From positions 310,001-374,000 of the forward strand of contig JAFDWX010000001.1 of NCBI GenBank assembly GCA_018268255.1: a stretch of 64,000 nt of DNA. Direction: 5' to 3'. A model generated the notes under the pieces. That model saw only the letters and a list, made by a program, of their open reading frames with translations. It was not told the DNA's origin and ran no database searches. The position numbers and the translations under genes were made by a program. Source of the stretch: Armatimonadota bacterium (lineage in GTDB: Bacteria; Armatimonadota; Fimbriimonadia; Fimbriimonadales; Fimbriimonadaceae). Positions 8,653-16,915 of this stretch are shown in pieces (positions within the stretch are counted from its first letter, which is position 1; the number at the start of each line of letters is the position of its first letter).

Positions 8653-8962
8653 TTGCAAATGGTCCTGGTTGCGCTAAGATATTATCAGTTTGGGTAAGTC
8701 CAAATGGTGGCTCAAAGGCTACTTGAATTGCGCTGAGTACTGAGAGGTTGGACCATCCTTTGGAGAGGTGAGATTGGTGGTGGCTTCACTCCCGTTTTGC
8801 TGCCTTTAATCGTATCCCTATCTCAGAAAACATCGCGATGCCCCGGCATCCCGAGGCTGCCACAAGGTGTGCCTCGGGCTTGCGCCCGGCCTAGATGAGG
8901 CGGAACAGCTTCGGTGGGCATTTTGGGGAAAACTTGCCTCGCTCCCGGTTTCGGGGCGAGGC
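8653..8962 (+). ncRNA. Candidate structured non-coding RNA between the flippase and DUF6614 genes
   Basis: The 376 bases between 8595 and 8970 hold no plausible gene but show transcript-like order. TTGCAA (8653-8658) and AAGATA (8676-8681) are 17 bases apart, as in a promoter. Downstream, GTCCAA (in the segment after 8697) can pair with TTGGAC near 8748, then CCCGAGGC (8850-8857) pairs with GCCTCGGG (8871-8878), and a strong hairpin at 8936-8962 ends in a pyrimidine-rich run. I could not match it to tmRNA, RNase P RNA, SRP RNA or 6S RNA by their conserved words. It may be an unnamed small RNA, or simply a long untranslated stretch. Confidence 0.35.
8936..8962. terminator. Bidirectional terminator hairpin
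   Basis: GCCTCGC (8936-8942) pairs with GCGAGGC (8956-8962), and the inner CCCG/CGGG extends the stem. On the plus strand CTCTTCTCTTATT follows; on the minus strand AAGTTTTCC follows. It could end both the candidate RNA and the DUF6614 gene, whose stop lies eight bases away. Confidence 0.65.
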
Positions 8963-8970
8963 CTCTTCTC

Positions 8971-9303
8971 TTATTGTTCCAACACGTCCGGGTAATCGCG
9001 GTACAACCCCGACTTGTAATTCTGGACCCGGCTATAAACCTGTCTGTGGAGCTCTTCGACCTCGCCCGTCCTAGTCGCGGCGACCTTAAACGCTTCGTCT
9101 AACTGGGCAAGATTGCGTGTTTCAATGGAGATGGAAAATTCTCCCAGATCTGCCGGTCCGAAACCGAACTTCCTGCGCTTGATCCGGAATGTCTCGATAG
9201 TCCCCTTCGCCTGCAGAAAGCCAAGATAGGCGTTGATGGCATCCACAAACTCTGTGTCTTTGGCTCCTGGCGCTAGGTCGACCCAGATCTCGTAACAGTC
9301 CAT
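8971..9303 (-). CDS. DUF6614-like small protein
   Basis: 110 residues starting MDCYEIWVDLAPGAKDTEF. The conserved-looking stretches are the N-terminal MDCYEIWVDL, YLGFLQAKG, RIKRRKFGFGP and GEFSISIETRNLAQLDEAF, a pattern I associate with the DUF6614 family of about 110 residues; the fold looks like a ferredoxin-like alpha/beta protein. No function is known to me. ATG 9303 is chosen because a GGTAGAGT box (9311-9318, minus strand) ends seven bases before it. It is divergent from alaS with only 41 bases between start codons. Confidence 0.65.
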   Translation of the reverse strand: MDCYEIWVDLAPGAKDTEFVDAINAYLGFLQAKGTIETFRIKRRKFGFGPADLGEFSISIETRNLAQLDEAFKVAATRTGEVEELHRQVYSRVQNYKSGLYRDYPDVLEQ

Positions 9304-9310
9304 GCAAGGG

Positions 9311-9334
9311 ACTCTACCCCTTGGCGGGTACCCT
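9311..9334. promoter_or_regulatory. Back-to-back -10 boxes for DUF6614 and alaS
   Basis: GGTAGAGT on the minus strand (9311-9318) ends seven bases before ATG 9303. GGTACCCT on the plus strand (9327-9334) ends ten bases before ATG 9345. Both fit the recurrent box seen elsewhere in the window. The two promoters are packed into 41 bases, leaving almost no room for leaders. Confidence 0.5.
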
Positions 9335-9344
9335 TCTCCCATTC

Positions 9345-12131
9345 ATGAACGCATCGGAACTCCGCCGAAAGTACCTCCGCTTTTTCGAATCAAAGGGACA
9401 CTCCGCGTATCCTTCGGGATCCCTTGTGCCCTATGATGTCACGGGTCGCCTGGATGAATCGCTCCTGTTCAATGGAGCGGGGATGGTTCAATTCAAGCCG
9501 TACTTTCGGGGAGTTGCCAAGCCCGAAAATCCTAGGCTGACAACGGCGCAGAAATGTGTGCGCACCGGAGATATCGATGAAGTAGGTGATCTAAGCCACC
9601 TGACATTTTTTGAAATGTTGGGGAATTTTAGTTTTGGTGACTACTTCAAGGCCGAAGCGATTGATTTTTCGTGGGAATTCTTGACTTCCGATCAATTTCT
9701 GGCTTTGGATCCTAGCAGGCTTTCGTTCACGGTTTTCGAAGAAGACGATGAGGCTTACGAATGCTGGTCCAAGCATCTTCGAAGCGTTGCCATCGCGCCA
9801 GAAACGCGGATTTTCCGTTTGGGCGAAGAAACAAACTACTGGCCCGCTGGAGCGTTTTCAGCTGGACCTCCCGGCCCGTGCGGACCGAACTCCGAGATGT
9901 TCTACTGGTGCAATCCCAGTGTCCCGGTGCCATCTGTCCAGTCTGGATATGGTGTTTCGGACTACCTGCGCGATGATCAAGCGGGAAACTGGCTGGAAAT
10001 TTGGAATGACGTGTTCATCCAGTTCGAGTGGCAAGGGCGACCTGCCGACTCGGAGCGGCCGGGGAGTGGCTATGTCAAAGAGGGGATGCCAGAACTTCCG
10101 TTCAAGTCCATTGACACTGGCATGGGTCTGGAAAGGACGTCCGCTGTGCTTCTCGGAAAACAGAGCGTCTACGACACGGATGTCTTCACACCGATCTTGG
10201 AGCGAATCCAATCGCTTAGCGGTAAGTCCTATGGAAAAGACGACGCAACTGATCGGGCGATGCGGGTGATTGCGGACCACATCCGCACGTCGTGTTTCTG
10301 CATCGCCGACGGCATTTTGCCTAGCAACAACGGCCGAGGCTACGTGCTGCGGCGTCTGATCCGTCGCGCGGTCCTTAAGGGACAAAGAGTTCTGGGATTC
10401 GACAAGCCGTTTTTCCACGGAGTTTTTCCAGCAGTGGTCGAGGCTATGGGGGACCACTATGGAGAGTTGGTCGAGCGAAAGCCTGCGATCGAAGAAACTT
10501 TGCGTAACGAAGAGGACCTCTTTAGGCGCACGCTCCACTCGGGATACGGCAGACTCCAGTCCGAACTTGAGCGCATGAATCCGGGAGATACCTTGCCTGG
10601 CGAGTCAGCCTTTCGTCTCTATGATACGTTCGGCTTTCCGCTGGAAGTCACCAAAGAGCTTTGTGACGAAGCCGACATCCGTCTGGACGAGGTCGGCTAT
10701 GAAACAGCCATGAAGGAGGCGCAGGCACGATCCCACGAAGGGAGCGGGATGGACGCTGTCTATGCCGGTGTTTCATTCACATTCGTTTTTGGGGACGGCG
10801 AACTCGAAGTCACCCCTACCCAGTTTTTGGGCTATGAGCTTGCGTCTGCCCAGGCGATGGTCCGTGGTGCAGTACCAGAAGTGGATGAGGATGGACGGTG
10901 TACCGGCCGTGTGGGCATCGCTCTAGACCAAACGCCATTCTATGCCGAATCGGGCGGACAAATCAGCGACACCGGCCTGATCACGGGGGAATCGTTTGAG
11001 TTCAGAGTCATCGATCTGATCAAACAGGATGGAGTCTATGTTCATTTTTGCGAACCCGTCCGATTCAACCATCCGGAACCTCTGACGGGAATGGCGGCCG
11101 ACCACGCCGCAAAGGTCGTGCACCATCAGCTTTTCGACCATCCCGTGGTAGCTCGAATCGATTTGGAGCGACGACGTTCGATTATGCGTAACCACACGGC
11201 CACCCACTTGCTGCACGCAGCGCTGCGCAGCCGTCTGGGCAAGCACGTGACTCAAGCTGGATCACGAGTGGCTCCGAATGAACTTCGGTTCGATTTCACG
11301 CACGGCAAAGCGATTTCGCACGACGATTTGGCGATGATCGAACGAGACATCAACGAGCAAATCTGGGCAAACACACCGGTCATCACGTACGTGGACTTGC
11401 CAATCGAGGACGCCAAGGCTCGCGGAGCGATGGCGCTCTTCGGTGAGAAATACGGAAATCGCGTGCGCATGGTCGAAATCGGCGAATACAGCCGAGAACT
11501 CTGCGGTGGAACCCACGTAGCCGCGACCGGTGAAATAGGACTCTGCAGGATTGTCAGCGAATCCAGCGCTGCCAGCGGAGTGCGGCGGATTGAAGCAGTC
11601 ACGGGCGAGGGAACCGTCCAGTGGCTCAACGACCAAGTCGAGATTTTGCGGACGGCTTCGGGATTGCTTAAGTCCTCTCCCAAAGACCTCGTTCATTCCA
11701 TCGAGAAGCTCTTGGAGACGGTCAAAGACGAGCGACGCAAGAGAGAGCAACTGGCTTCACAAGGCGCGGGTGCCTCGGCTTCGCAAGTCGATTCGGTCGG
11801 TTCAGTCGAATTGGCAACTCAGAAACTCACCGCTGGGGACCCGAAAGATGCCCAGTTGGTGGCGGATCGGCTGGTTGACGGAAAACCGGCTCGTGTCGCC
11901 CTGGTCGGGTTGGTGGCAGATGGCAAGGTCAGCTTCGTGTGCAAAGTCGGTGCCGAAGCTCTCTCAAAAGGTGCCCACGCGGGCAACCTGCTTCGAGAGG
12001 TCGCGAAGATCGCCGGAGGCGGTGGCGGCGGAAAGCCGGACTTCGCAACCGCTGGCGGCCGAGATGCTGACAAGGTCGACGAGGCTCTCAGCGCTGGGGT
12101 GGCGGTACTGAAAGCGATGGTGGCTGACTAA
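9345..12131 (+). CDS. alaS: Alanine--tRNA ligase
   Basis: 928 residues. Charges tRNA-Ala with alanine and edits mischarged serine or glycine. The class II catalytic part is at the N terminus (LLFNGAGMVQFKPYFRG, then CVRTGDIDEVG, and GMGLERTSAVLLG). The editing domain carries HTATHLLHAALR and CGGTHVAATGEIG, giving the His and Cys zinc ligands. The C-Ala domain ends with a glycine-rich loop and GGKPDFATAGG. Length is slightly above the usual roughly 875. ATG 9345 matches the family start; a promoter-like box lies ten bases before. Its 3' end overlaps the convergent proteasome gene by 44 bases. Confidence 0.98.
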   Translation: MNASELRRKYLRFFESKGHSAYPSGSLVPYDVTGRLDESLLFNGAGMVQFKPYFRGVAKPENPRLTTAQKCVRTGDIDEVGDLSHLTFFEMLGNFSFGDYFKAEAIDFSWEFLTSDQFLALDPSRLSFTVFEEDDEAYECWSKHLRSVAIAPETRIFRLGEETNYWPAGAFSAGPPGPCGPNSEMFYWCNPSVPVPSVQSGYGVSDYLRDDQAGNWLEIWNDVFIQFEWQGRPADSERPGSGYVKEGMPELPFKSIDTGMGLERTSAVLLGKQSVYDTDVFTPILERIQSLSGKSYGKDDATDRAMRVIADHIRTSCFCIADGILPSNNGRGYVLRRLIRRAVLKGQRVLGFDKPFFHGVFPAVVEAMGDHYGELVERKPAIEETLRNEEDLFRRTLHSGYGRLQSELERMNPGDTLPGESAFRLYDTFGFPLEVTKELCDEADIRLDEVGYETAMKEAQARSHEGSGMDAVYAGVSFTFVFGDGELEVTPTQFLGYELASAQAMVRGAVPEVDEDGRCTGRVGIALDQTPFYAESGGQISDTGLITGESFEFRVIDLIKQDGVYVHFCEPVRFNHPEPLTGMAADHAAKVVHHQLFDHPVVARIDLERRRSIMRNHTATHLLHAALRSRLGKHVTQAGSRVAPNELRFDFTHGKAISHDDLAMIERDINEQIWANTPVITYVDLPIEDAKARGAMALFGEKYGNRVRMVEIGEYSRELCGGTHVAATGEIGLCRIVSESSAASGVRRIEAVTGEGTVQWLNDQVEILRTASGLLKSSPKDLVHSIEKLLETVKDERRKREQLASQGAGASASQVDSVGSVELATQKLTAGDPKDAQLVADRLVDGKPARVALVGLVADGKVSFVCKVGAEALSKGAHAGNLLREVAKIAGGGGGGKPDFATAGGRDADKVDEALSAGVAVLKAMVAD

Positions 12132-12855
12132 GGGCCGGCTCACCTTCGATTTGGTCGATCCCTTCCCGTGTTAAGGTCCAGACCACCGGTGGGTTCTTGG
12201 CGATACCACCCGTTGCTGAATCCAGGTCCGCGGCAATTTCCAGCATGGTCTTGCCTTCCTTCAGCACATCCTTGAGTTTGCGTTCATGCCAGGGCTTGCC
12301 TGTCATCGCAACGTAGTCAAAGATCCCCCGAATGCGTTCAGAGCCCGATCCCGCGCATGCGTAGTCTGCGCTGGTGAATCGCGCCCCGGCGGAGTCGAAG
12401 AAATAGACTTGGAACGTATCGGTCTTGGAGTCATAGGCTCCCAGAATCGGGAGAAAAAGACCGATCCCCTGCATGGCCATGGGCAAATTGGCAGCCAGGG
12501 CTTTCGAGATCTCCTGGAGTTTGCCTTCCAGGCTCATCGGAGCCAAATACATTCGGCTGAAGTATTTGAAGCTGTGCTGCAGCATCCTGCAAACCTCGAT
12601 CGAACGGGCGAAGGACCCCGAGATAGCCACCAAGGTCGAATCGTCTAACGGGACGATCTTTTCTGCCTTGTCATACATGATCAGGTTGCCCATCGTGGCG
12701 CGCCTGTCCGCTAGCATCACGATTCCGTCATCGTAGCGCAAGGCCAAAACCGTGGTGCCGTGCGTCTCCAGGCTGGCATCACCTGCAACAAACTCGGGCC
12801 GATTAAACCCGACTAAGTCTTGAAATGACTTTGGAGGTTCGACTTGTATGCTCAC
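12088..12855 (-). CDS. prcB: 20S proteasome beta subunit (PrcB-type)
   Basis: 255 residues. After a 33-residue propeptide comes HG|TTVLALRYDDG: the scissile Gly-Thr makes Thr34 the catalytic Thr1. Counting from it, Asp17 (LADRRAT) and Lys33 (KAEKIV) are in place, so the active site is complete. Further PrcB marks are AGSGSERIRG and LDSATGG. HslV is shorter and lacks the DSATGG-type end, and no hslU is near. It starts at GTG 12855, overlapping the UBact stop by four bases. It should form the proteolytic chamber that destroys UBact-tagged proteins. An alpha subunit and an ATPase ring (Mpa/ARC type) are not in the window. Confidence 0.92.
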   Translation of the reverse strand: MSIQVEPPKSFQDLVGFNRPEFVAGDASLETHGTTVLALRYDDGIVMLADRRATMGNLIMYDKAEKIVPLDDSTLVAISGSFARSIEVCRMLQHSFKYFSRMYLAPMSLEGKLQEISKALAANLPMAMQGIGLFLPILGAYDSKTDTFQVYFFDSAGARFTSADYACAGSGSERIRGIFDYVAMTGKPWHERKLKDVLKEGKTMLEIAADLDSATGGIAKNPPVVWTLTREGIDQIEGEPALSQPPSLSVPPPQR

Positions 12856-13037
12856 TGCCCAGACCTTTGGCGATATTTCTTAGCCTGATCAGGGTCGACC
12901 TTCTTGAGCCGCTTCATCAATTCGTTGGGTCCTCCGGGTTTCTTCAGATCTGGCTTCGTGGGGCCGCCCTCGTCGCCAAGCTTTCGCTCAGGCTCAGGAG
13001 ACATCGGTCGGGTGGTGCGTTCGCCTTGAATGATCAT
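12852..13037 (-). CDS. UBact (Pup-like protein modifier)
   Basis: 61 residues: a small, charged, proline- and lysine-rich and probably disordered protein that ends KKYRQRSGQ. The end R-Q-R-x-G-Q, a DEGGP segment in the middle and the stretch LMKRLKKVDPDQA fit the Pup-like modifier described as UBact in Armatimonadetes, Nitrospirae and related phyla. The C-terminal glutamine would have to be deamidated to glutamate before ligation, as for Gln-ending Pup. ATG 13037 lies 14 bases after the dop stop; a 25-residue upstream extension would run into dop and is rejected. There is no clear Shine-Dalgarno. Its TGA overlaps the GTG of the proteasome gene. Confidence 0.85.
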   Translation of the reverse strand: MIIQGERTTRPMSPEPERKLGDEGGPTKPDLKKPGGPNELMKRLKKVDPDQAKKYRQRSGQ

Positions 13038-13051
13038 GGTGCTATCTAATC

Positions 13052-14518
13052 TTACGACGGAGTTTCGCTTTCGAGCGCGCGTATGAAACTCTCGACGGTG
13101 GAAAGTTGCCATAAGCTCTGGGAATACCGCCGGTTGGGTTCCAAAGTGACCTCGCGAGGCTCCCCATTGACCCGAAAGACGATCGATCGCCAGCAGCAGG
13201 CAAGGATATCATCGGAGAATTTGGATACTGCGATCGCGCGCGGAAGGGCTCTGGAGTCTTGGGTCGGCTCGGTGTCGTTCTGCAAGGGATCGTCCACCAA
13301 TTCTTCTTCCAGAAGGCCCTCAAACAAGCCCGAATCCGGGTCAAGGTCGCAGTAGGCCAGATCGAGGCTCTGGGCCATGGGATCTCGAAAGCTCTGGACC
13401 TCTCCCAGCTCTTCGATGACATACTTTTTGGCTGCCCAGTCAATCAACCGAGTCGGATCCTCGCTTTGAGTCGCGATCGCCTCCATGCGGCGACGACAGA
13501 GTCTTTCAAGCACTAAGAATTCGTCGTCTTCCGGGCAATGGCGCGCGTACGAGGTCAGATAGTCGTCGAGGATGTGGAGCGCGGTTGTATGAGACCCTCG
13601 ATCCAGTTCGATTCGGCCGTTGCCGGACAGATCGCGGCTGACGTTCTGAAACGATCGGACCGGGTCGGAAATGGCCCACGCGGGCGCGACTCCAAGTTCC
13701 GCAAGGGCAACGGCGATCTTTACCAAACCCACTCGGATGTAGGTATTCGACATCATCATATTGGCGTCTCCGCTGATGACGTGAAGGCGGATGAACTCGC
13801 TGATGTTGGCGTGGGGCTCATCACGTGTGTTAAAAATCGGCCGACGATAGAGCGTCTCGGCGTTGGCAGCTTCAGCAAAAAAATCTGCCCGCTGACTCAT
13901 CTGGAAATCGACCCAGGTCTTATTTTCCGCGCCCACTTTTCCGGCACCACTGATGAGCTGTCGCGCGATCAAGATCGGGAGAACTGACGCATAGAGCCGC
14001 TCGAAACCAAGAGACCTTGAGCACAGGTAGCTCTCATGCGTTCCGTAGGCTGCTCCGTGAAAGTCGGTGTTGTTCTTAAAGACCCGGACGTTTCGATCGG
14101 TGTGTTCACGATAGGCAATCGCCGTCTGCCAGACATGGTCTTGGCCGTGGCGATCCCAGTATGCGAGCTCTCTGAGGCCGAAGCACTCGGGGGTCGAATA
14201 CTCCGGGTGGCCGTGGTCGTTATAGAACCTGGCACCGTTCGCCAGAACACGATCAGCCCGAACATTAGCGTCGGTTTGCGCTAACTTCGAGTCAGATTCG
14301 AATTTCCAATCTTCTGGATCGACAGCTAGGTGGTCCAGCTTGAATCCGCGAAGATCTTGCCGAGGAGACTCATATCGGTAATCCCAACCGGCAAAAAAAG
14401 GTCCAGGACTCGACTGGACAAATTCCATCGAATCCTGGACCTGATGCGTCGGATCGCGACCTTCTACCAGCAGCCCGTACTCGGTTTCGGTGCCGGCGAG
14501 AATGTCGCTCAGTTTCAC
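13052..14518 (-). CDS. dop: Dop-like deamidase/depupylase (Dop/PafA family)
   Basis: 488 residues from GTG 14518. Family motifs are GTETEYG (9-15, metal-binding glutamates), GARFYNDHGHPEYSTPEC with Asp101 at the nucleophile position, NNTDFHGAAYGTHESYL, SQRADFF, NTRDEPHA and LHVISGDANMMMSNTY. Between residues 44 and 90 it has the extra loop that marks Dop rather than the ligase PafA; WDYRYESPRQDLRGF closely resembles Dop of Actinobacteria. It should convert the C-terminal Gln of UBact to Glu and remove the modifier from targets. GTG 14518 overlaps the preceding lipoprotein stop as GTGA. A longer reading from 14692 lies inside that gene and is not used. No second, PafA-like copy is in the window. 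Confidence 0.9.
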   Translation of the reverse strand: MKLSDILAGTETEYGLLVEGRDPTHQVQDSMEFVQSSPGPFFAGWDYRYESPRQDLRGFKLDHLAVDPEDWKFESDSKLAQTDANVRADRVLANGARFYNDHGHPEYSTPECFGLRELAYWDRHGQDHVWQTAIAYREHTDRNVRVFKNNTDFHGAAYGTHESYLCSRSLGFERLYASVLPILIARQLISGAGKVGAENKTWVDFQMSQRADFFAEAANAETLYRRPIFNTRDEPHANISEFIRLHVISGDANMMMSNTYIRVGLVKIAVALAELGVAPAWAISDPVRSFQNVSRDLSGNGRIELDRGSHTTALHILDDYLTSYARHCPEDDEFLVLERLCRRRMEAIATQSEDPTRLIDWAAKKYVIEELGEVQSFRDPMAQSLDLAYCDLDPDSGLFEGLLEEELVDDPLQNDTEPTQDSRALPRAIAVSKFSDDILACCWRSIVFRVNGEPREVTLEPNRRYSQSLWQLSTVESFIRALESETPS

Positions 14519-15810
14519 CCGCGGTAGACCGAAAGGCCTCCGCCTGTTGCGAACGGCCAAGTTGCCGTCGAAGAGGTCACGTCCCAATTGGCTTTCATCA
14601 GAGCACCATTTTTCAGTACTGCGCCAGAAATCTTGCCTGAGACCTTTTCGGTGTTGTTCGGCACAGCATCGTCGATGGTATTGACTGGCCACAGGCTGAA
14701 TGTTCCGGTGCTGTCCGAGCCATCGAGCGTCATATCGATGCGGCCCTCCCAGAGAGCGGAGACTCGACCGTCGGAACCGACCGTGTAGACGACCATCTGG
14801 AAGACTGATGTGTCACTTGCGGAAGGCAGAGCGATGGCAACGAGATCGCCGTTGGGCGTTACGACCGATTTGAAATCTTTCCAAACACCCGTAAGGGCTG
14901 CCTGCTGGACATCGCTCGGGTCGCGATCAAAGAGGGTGTAAGTATTGTTCGCCTTGTCACCGCCGATATTTGGTCCAGTTGCGATCACGCCGGACTTGAT
15001 GGCCACAGGGTCCAGCAGTTCGAATGTGCTGTTAGAATCTGAGCCGCGGCTCACGGCAATTGCGTCGCCGCTGAAGTAGACCGTATCAGCCGAAGATCCC
15101 GTGCTCATGTTGGGCCGCTGGGCTCCCGACAAGCCGCTCACATCGAATGCCAAAAAGTCGGAGAAAAATCCTCGCAAGGCATTGACTCGCGGATCGTAAT
15201 TGGCAGCGGTGAACTGGTCTTCGTCAAAGGTGATGCCATCGGCGTCGGAATAGCTCAGCATGTTGTCATTCAGGAGCATCTGAATGGCTGTATATCTGCC
15301 GGGAATCGTGGTGACTTGGACGTCGAACGGAGCTAAAGCTTCTACAGCCGGATCGCTTGCTGCGGGCAGATCGGCCGAGGTCCCATCGCCCAGGATCTCC
15401 TGCAATTTCTTGACTCGGAACGGGTACTCCGTAAACTCTCGAGAGCTGACCGAAACGTTGTCGAATCGGACCGGGATGTACACCGAATAGGCTTTGTACT
15501 CGTCCAATACGACCTTCAACTCGCCGAGCTGTGTGTCGTTCGACTGGGGAATTCGATCATCGGTGCCGTTCTGGAGTTCGATATCATCGAGTACGGCCAC
15601 CTGAGATCCCACGCCTCGGTTGGTGCCCGTTAGGTAGGTCACCTGAACAACTCCGTTGGTGGGCAAGTTGAACGATGGATAGGATCGGCTTACGCCGGTA
15701 TCCCCGCCGTTTCCATTCCCGTTGTCACCTGAACTGAGACCTTCACCGCCACATCCAAACATGAAGACAGCGACTGCTGCGATTAATAGTGATTTTCCGA
15801 TCTTCGACAC
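14515..15810 (-). CDS. Lipoprotein of unknown function, coupled to dop
   Basis: 431 residues. The N terminus VSKIGKSLLIAAVAVFMFGC ends in a plausible lipobox with Cys20, followed by a Gly/Asn-rich linker (GGEGLSSGDNGNGNGG) typical of exported lipoproteins. The rest is beta-rich with repeated Ser/Thr/Asp; I recognise no family. GTG 15810 is preceded by GAGG nine bases upstream (GAGGATTGGCCA), supporting this start. Its TGA stop overlaps the GTG of dop, so an exported lipoprotein is translationally coupled to a cytoplasmic UBact enzyme. Whether this is functional or only compact gene order is unknown. Confidence 0.75.
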   Translation of the reverse strand: MSKIGKSLLIAAVAVFMFGCGGEGLSSGDNGNGNGGDTGVSRSYPSFNLPTNGVVQVTYLTGTNRGVGSQVAVLDDIELQNGTDDRIPQSNDTQLGELKVVLDEYKAYSVYIPVRFDNVSVSSREFTEYPFRVKKLQEILGDGTSADLPAASDPAVEALAPFDVQVTTIPGRYTAIQMLLNDNMLSYSDADGITFDEDQFTAANYDPRVNALRGFFSDFLAFDVSGLSGAQRPNMSTGSSADTVYFSGDAIAVSRGSDSNSTFELLDPVAIKSGVIATGPNIGGDKANNTYTLFDRDPSDVQQAALTGVWKDFKSVVTPNGDLVAIALPSASDTSVFQMVVYTVGSDGRVSALWEGRIDMTLDGSDSTGTFSLWPVNTIDDAVPNNTEKVSGKISGAVLKNGALMKANWDVTSSTATWPFATGGGLSVYRG

Positions 15811-15972
15811 TGGCCAATCCTCGGTTTGATAAACAGATTCGCGCACACAGGATGCGTGCACCTCCGCTCATCAGACGCCTATCTGCTCCCGATAGTTTGC
15901 ACGGTTTTGGCTCAGTGTTGCCAGGGTGCAAGCGCGTGAACTCAAAAAAAGGTGGGTGAACCGGTGGAAGGA

Positions 15973-16839
15973 CTACTTTTTGAAGGTGATTTGGAGGTTT
16001 GCGACCACATCCCCGATCCGAACAAGGAGTTCTTCGAGAGTTTCTGCGGTGAATCCGAGATACTCGTAATCCTTCTCCCGCATCAACGGTGGGATGGTGC
16101 CAAAGCCTCGGTCGTAGCCCAGAGAAAGTGTGAGCCGGTGGCAGAGATCGAAGATTCGGCGCTCTTGCGACTTGATGCGACTGCTATCCAGCAGAAGAAT
16201 CATGTCTTCGGGGAGCGTGTACATCTTGGAAATTTGGTGAAGAACCTCGATGTTGCTGGTTCCGACCACGCTCTGCTCGATGTCCTCCAAGAGGACTGGG
16301 TGGCCGACCAGGTGGGTGAGGCAAGCGGAATATCGGTTTCCGGAGAAGCTGGCCAAAATCGGGATTCCAACCGCTGAGATGACTCCTAAGCCATAACAGG
16401 ATCCAGCCTCCATGCCAAACTTCGGCCCGACAGTCTGCATTACCTCCGCCATGACCATGGAGAACTTGGTCAACTCGTAGCTCATGTAGCCAAAGCCTCC
16501 AAAGACTTCCACGAAAATTTGCTCCAACAGCAGGCTCACAAACGTGTCTTGAACCAATTTTTGATCGTTGACAAACCGGATGGTGTCGGTGATTTGCCTG
16601 CAGCGCAACTTATCGAAGTCGACCAAGAACTCCTTGAGTGCAGAGTTCATGCGGTCTCGGAACTGCTGATCCGAACCGATAAAGCGATCCATAATCGCTT
16701 CGGAAGGCGGGTAATGGCTGACAATGCCTGCCAAGCGGCTCAAGTACTGATCGAGAGTCCATCGACTCTTGACCGCCGTAACCGCCTGATAGGAAATCGA
16801 TTCTGGTCCGTAATCAAGCCAGGATGCAGATGCAGCCAT
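15973..16839 (-). CDS. HDOD-like domain protein
   Basis: 288 residues from ATG 16839. The middle part (SYELTKFSMVMAEVM, then GMEAGSCYGLGVISAVGIPILAS) has the order of an HDOD domain, in which a helix that carries a His-Ser pair is followed by GLLHDIG. Here the His and Asp of that element are replaced (GLGVISAVG), so no phosphohydrolase activity is expected, which is usual for HDOD. HDOD proteins take part in signalling, but the partner is unknown. It lies 163 bases upstream of the lipoprotein-dop set on the same strand and may or may not belong to it. The divergent yceD gene begins 77 bases away. Confidence 0.45.
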   Translation of the reverse strand: MAASASWLDYGPESISYQAVTAVKSRWTLDQYLSRLAGIVSHYPPSEAIMDRFIGSDQQFRDRMNSALKEFLVDFDKLRCRQITDTIRFVNDQKLVQDTFVSLLLEQIFVEVFGGFGYMSYELTKFSMVMAEVMQTVGPKFGMEAGSCYGLGVISAVGIPILASFSGNRYSACLTHLVGHPVLLEDIEQSVVGTSNIEVLHQISKMYTLPEDMILLLDSSRIKSQERRIFDLCHRLTLSLGYDRGFGTIPPLMREKDYEYLGFTAETLEELLVRIGDVVANLQITFKK

Positions 16840-16896
16840 CGCTTTAGATGTTCGGCATCTCAGCGCGAATCCGCATACCGGATTGAACCGACAAAA

Positions 16897-16904
16897 GGTA
16901 GAAT
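16897..16904 (+). promoter_or_regulatory. Candidate -10 box for yceD-plsX-fabH
   Basis: GGTAGAAT ends 11 bases before ATG 16916. It supports the ATG over the TTG at 16883, which would lie upstream of the box. TTGAAC at 16883-16888 is too close to be its -35. Confidence 0.45.
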
Positions 16905-16915
16905 TCACCCCCACG

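Noticed and set aside
8653-8962. tmRNA, RNase P RNA, SRP RNA or 6S RNA
   Set aside because: None of the conserved words of these RNAs (for example the RNase P GAGGAAAGUCC or the SRP GGAA tetraloop motif) was found.
12088-12855. HslV instead of a 20S beta subunit
   Set aside because: The protein is far longer than HslV, has a propeptide and the LDSATGG end of PrcB, and lies next to UBact and dop with no hslU.
13037-13112. A 25-residue N-terminal extension of UBact
   Set aside because: It would lie within the end of dop, is rich in Arg/His unlike the rest, and would exceed the usual size of the family.
16883-16915. TTG 16883 as the yceD start
   Set aside because: It lies upstream of the promoter-like box, and the conserved part of the protein starts after ATG 16916.
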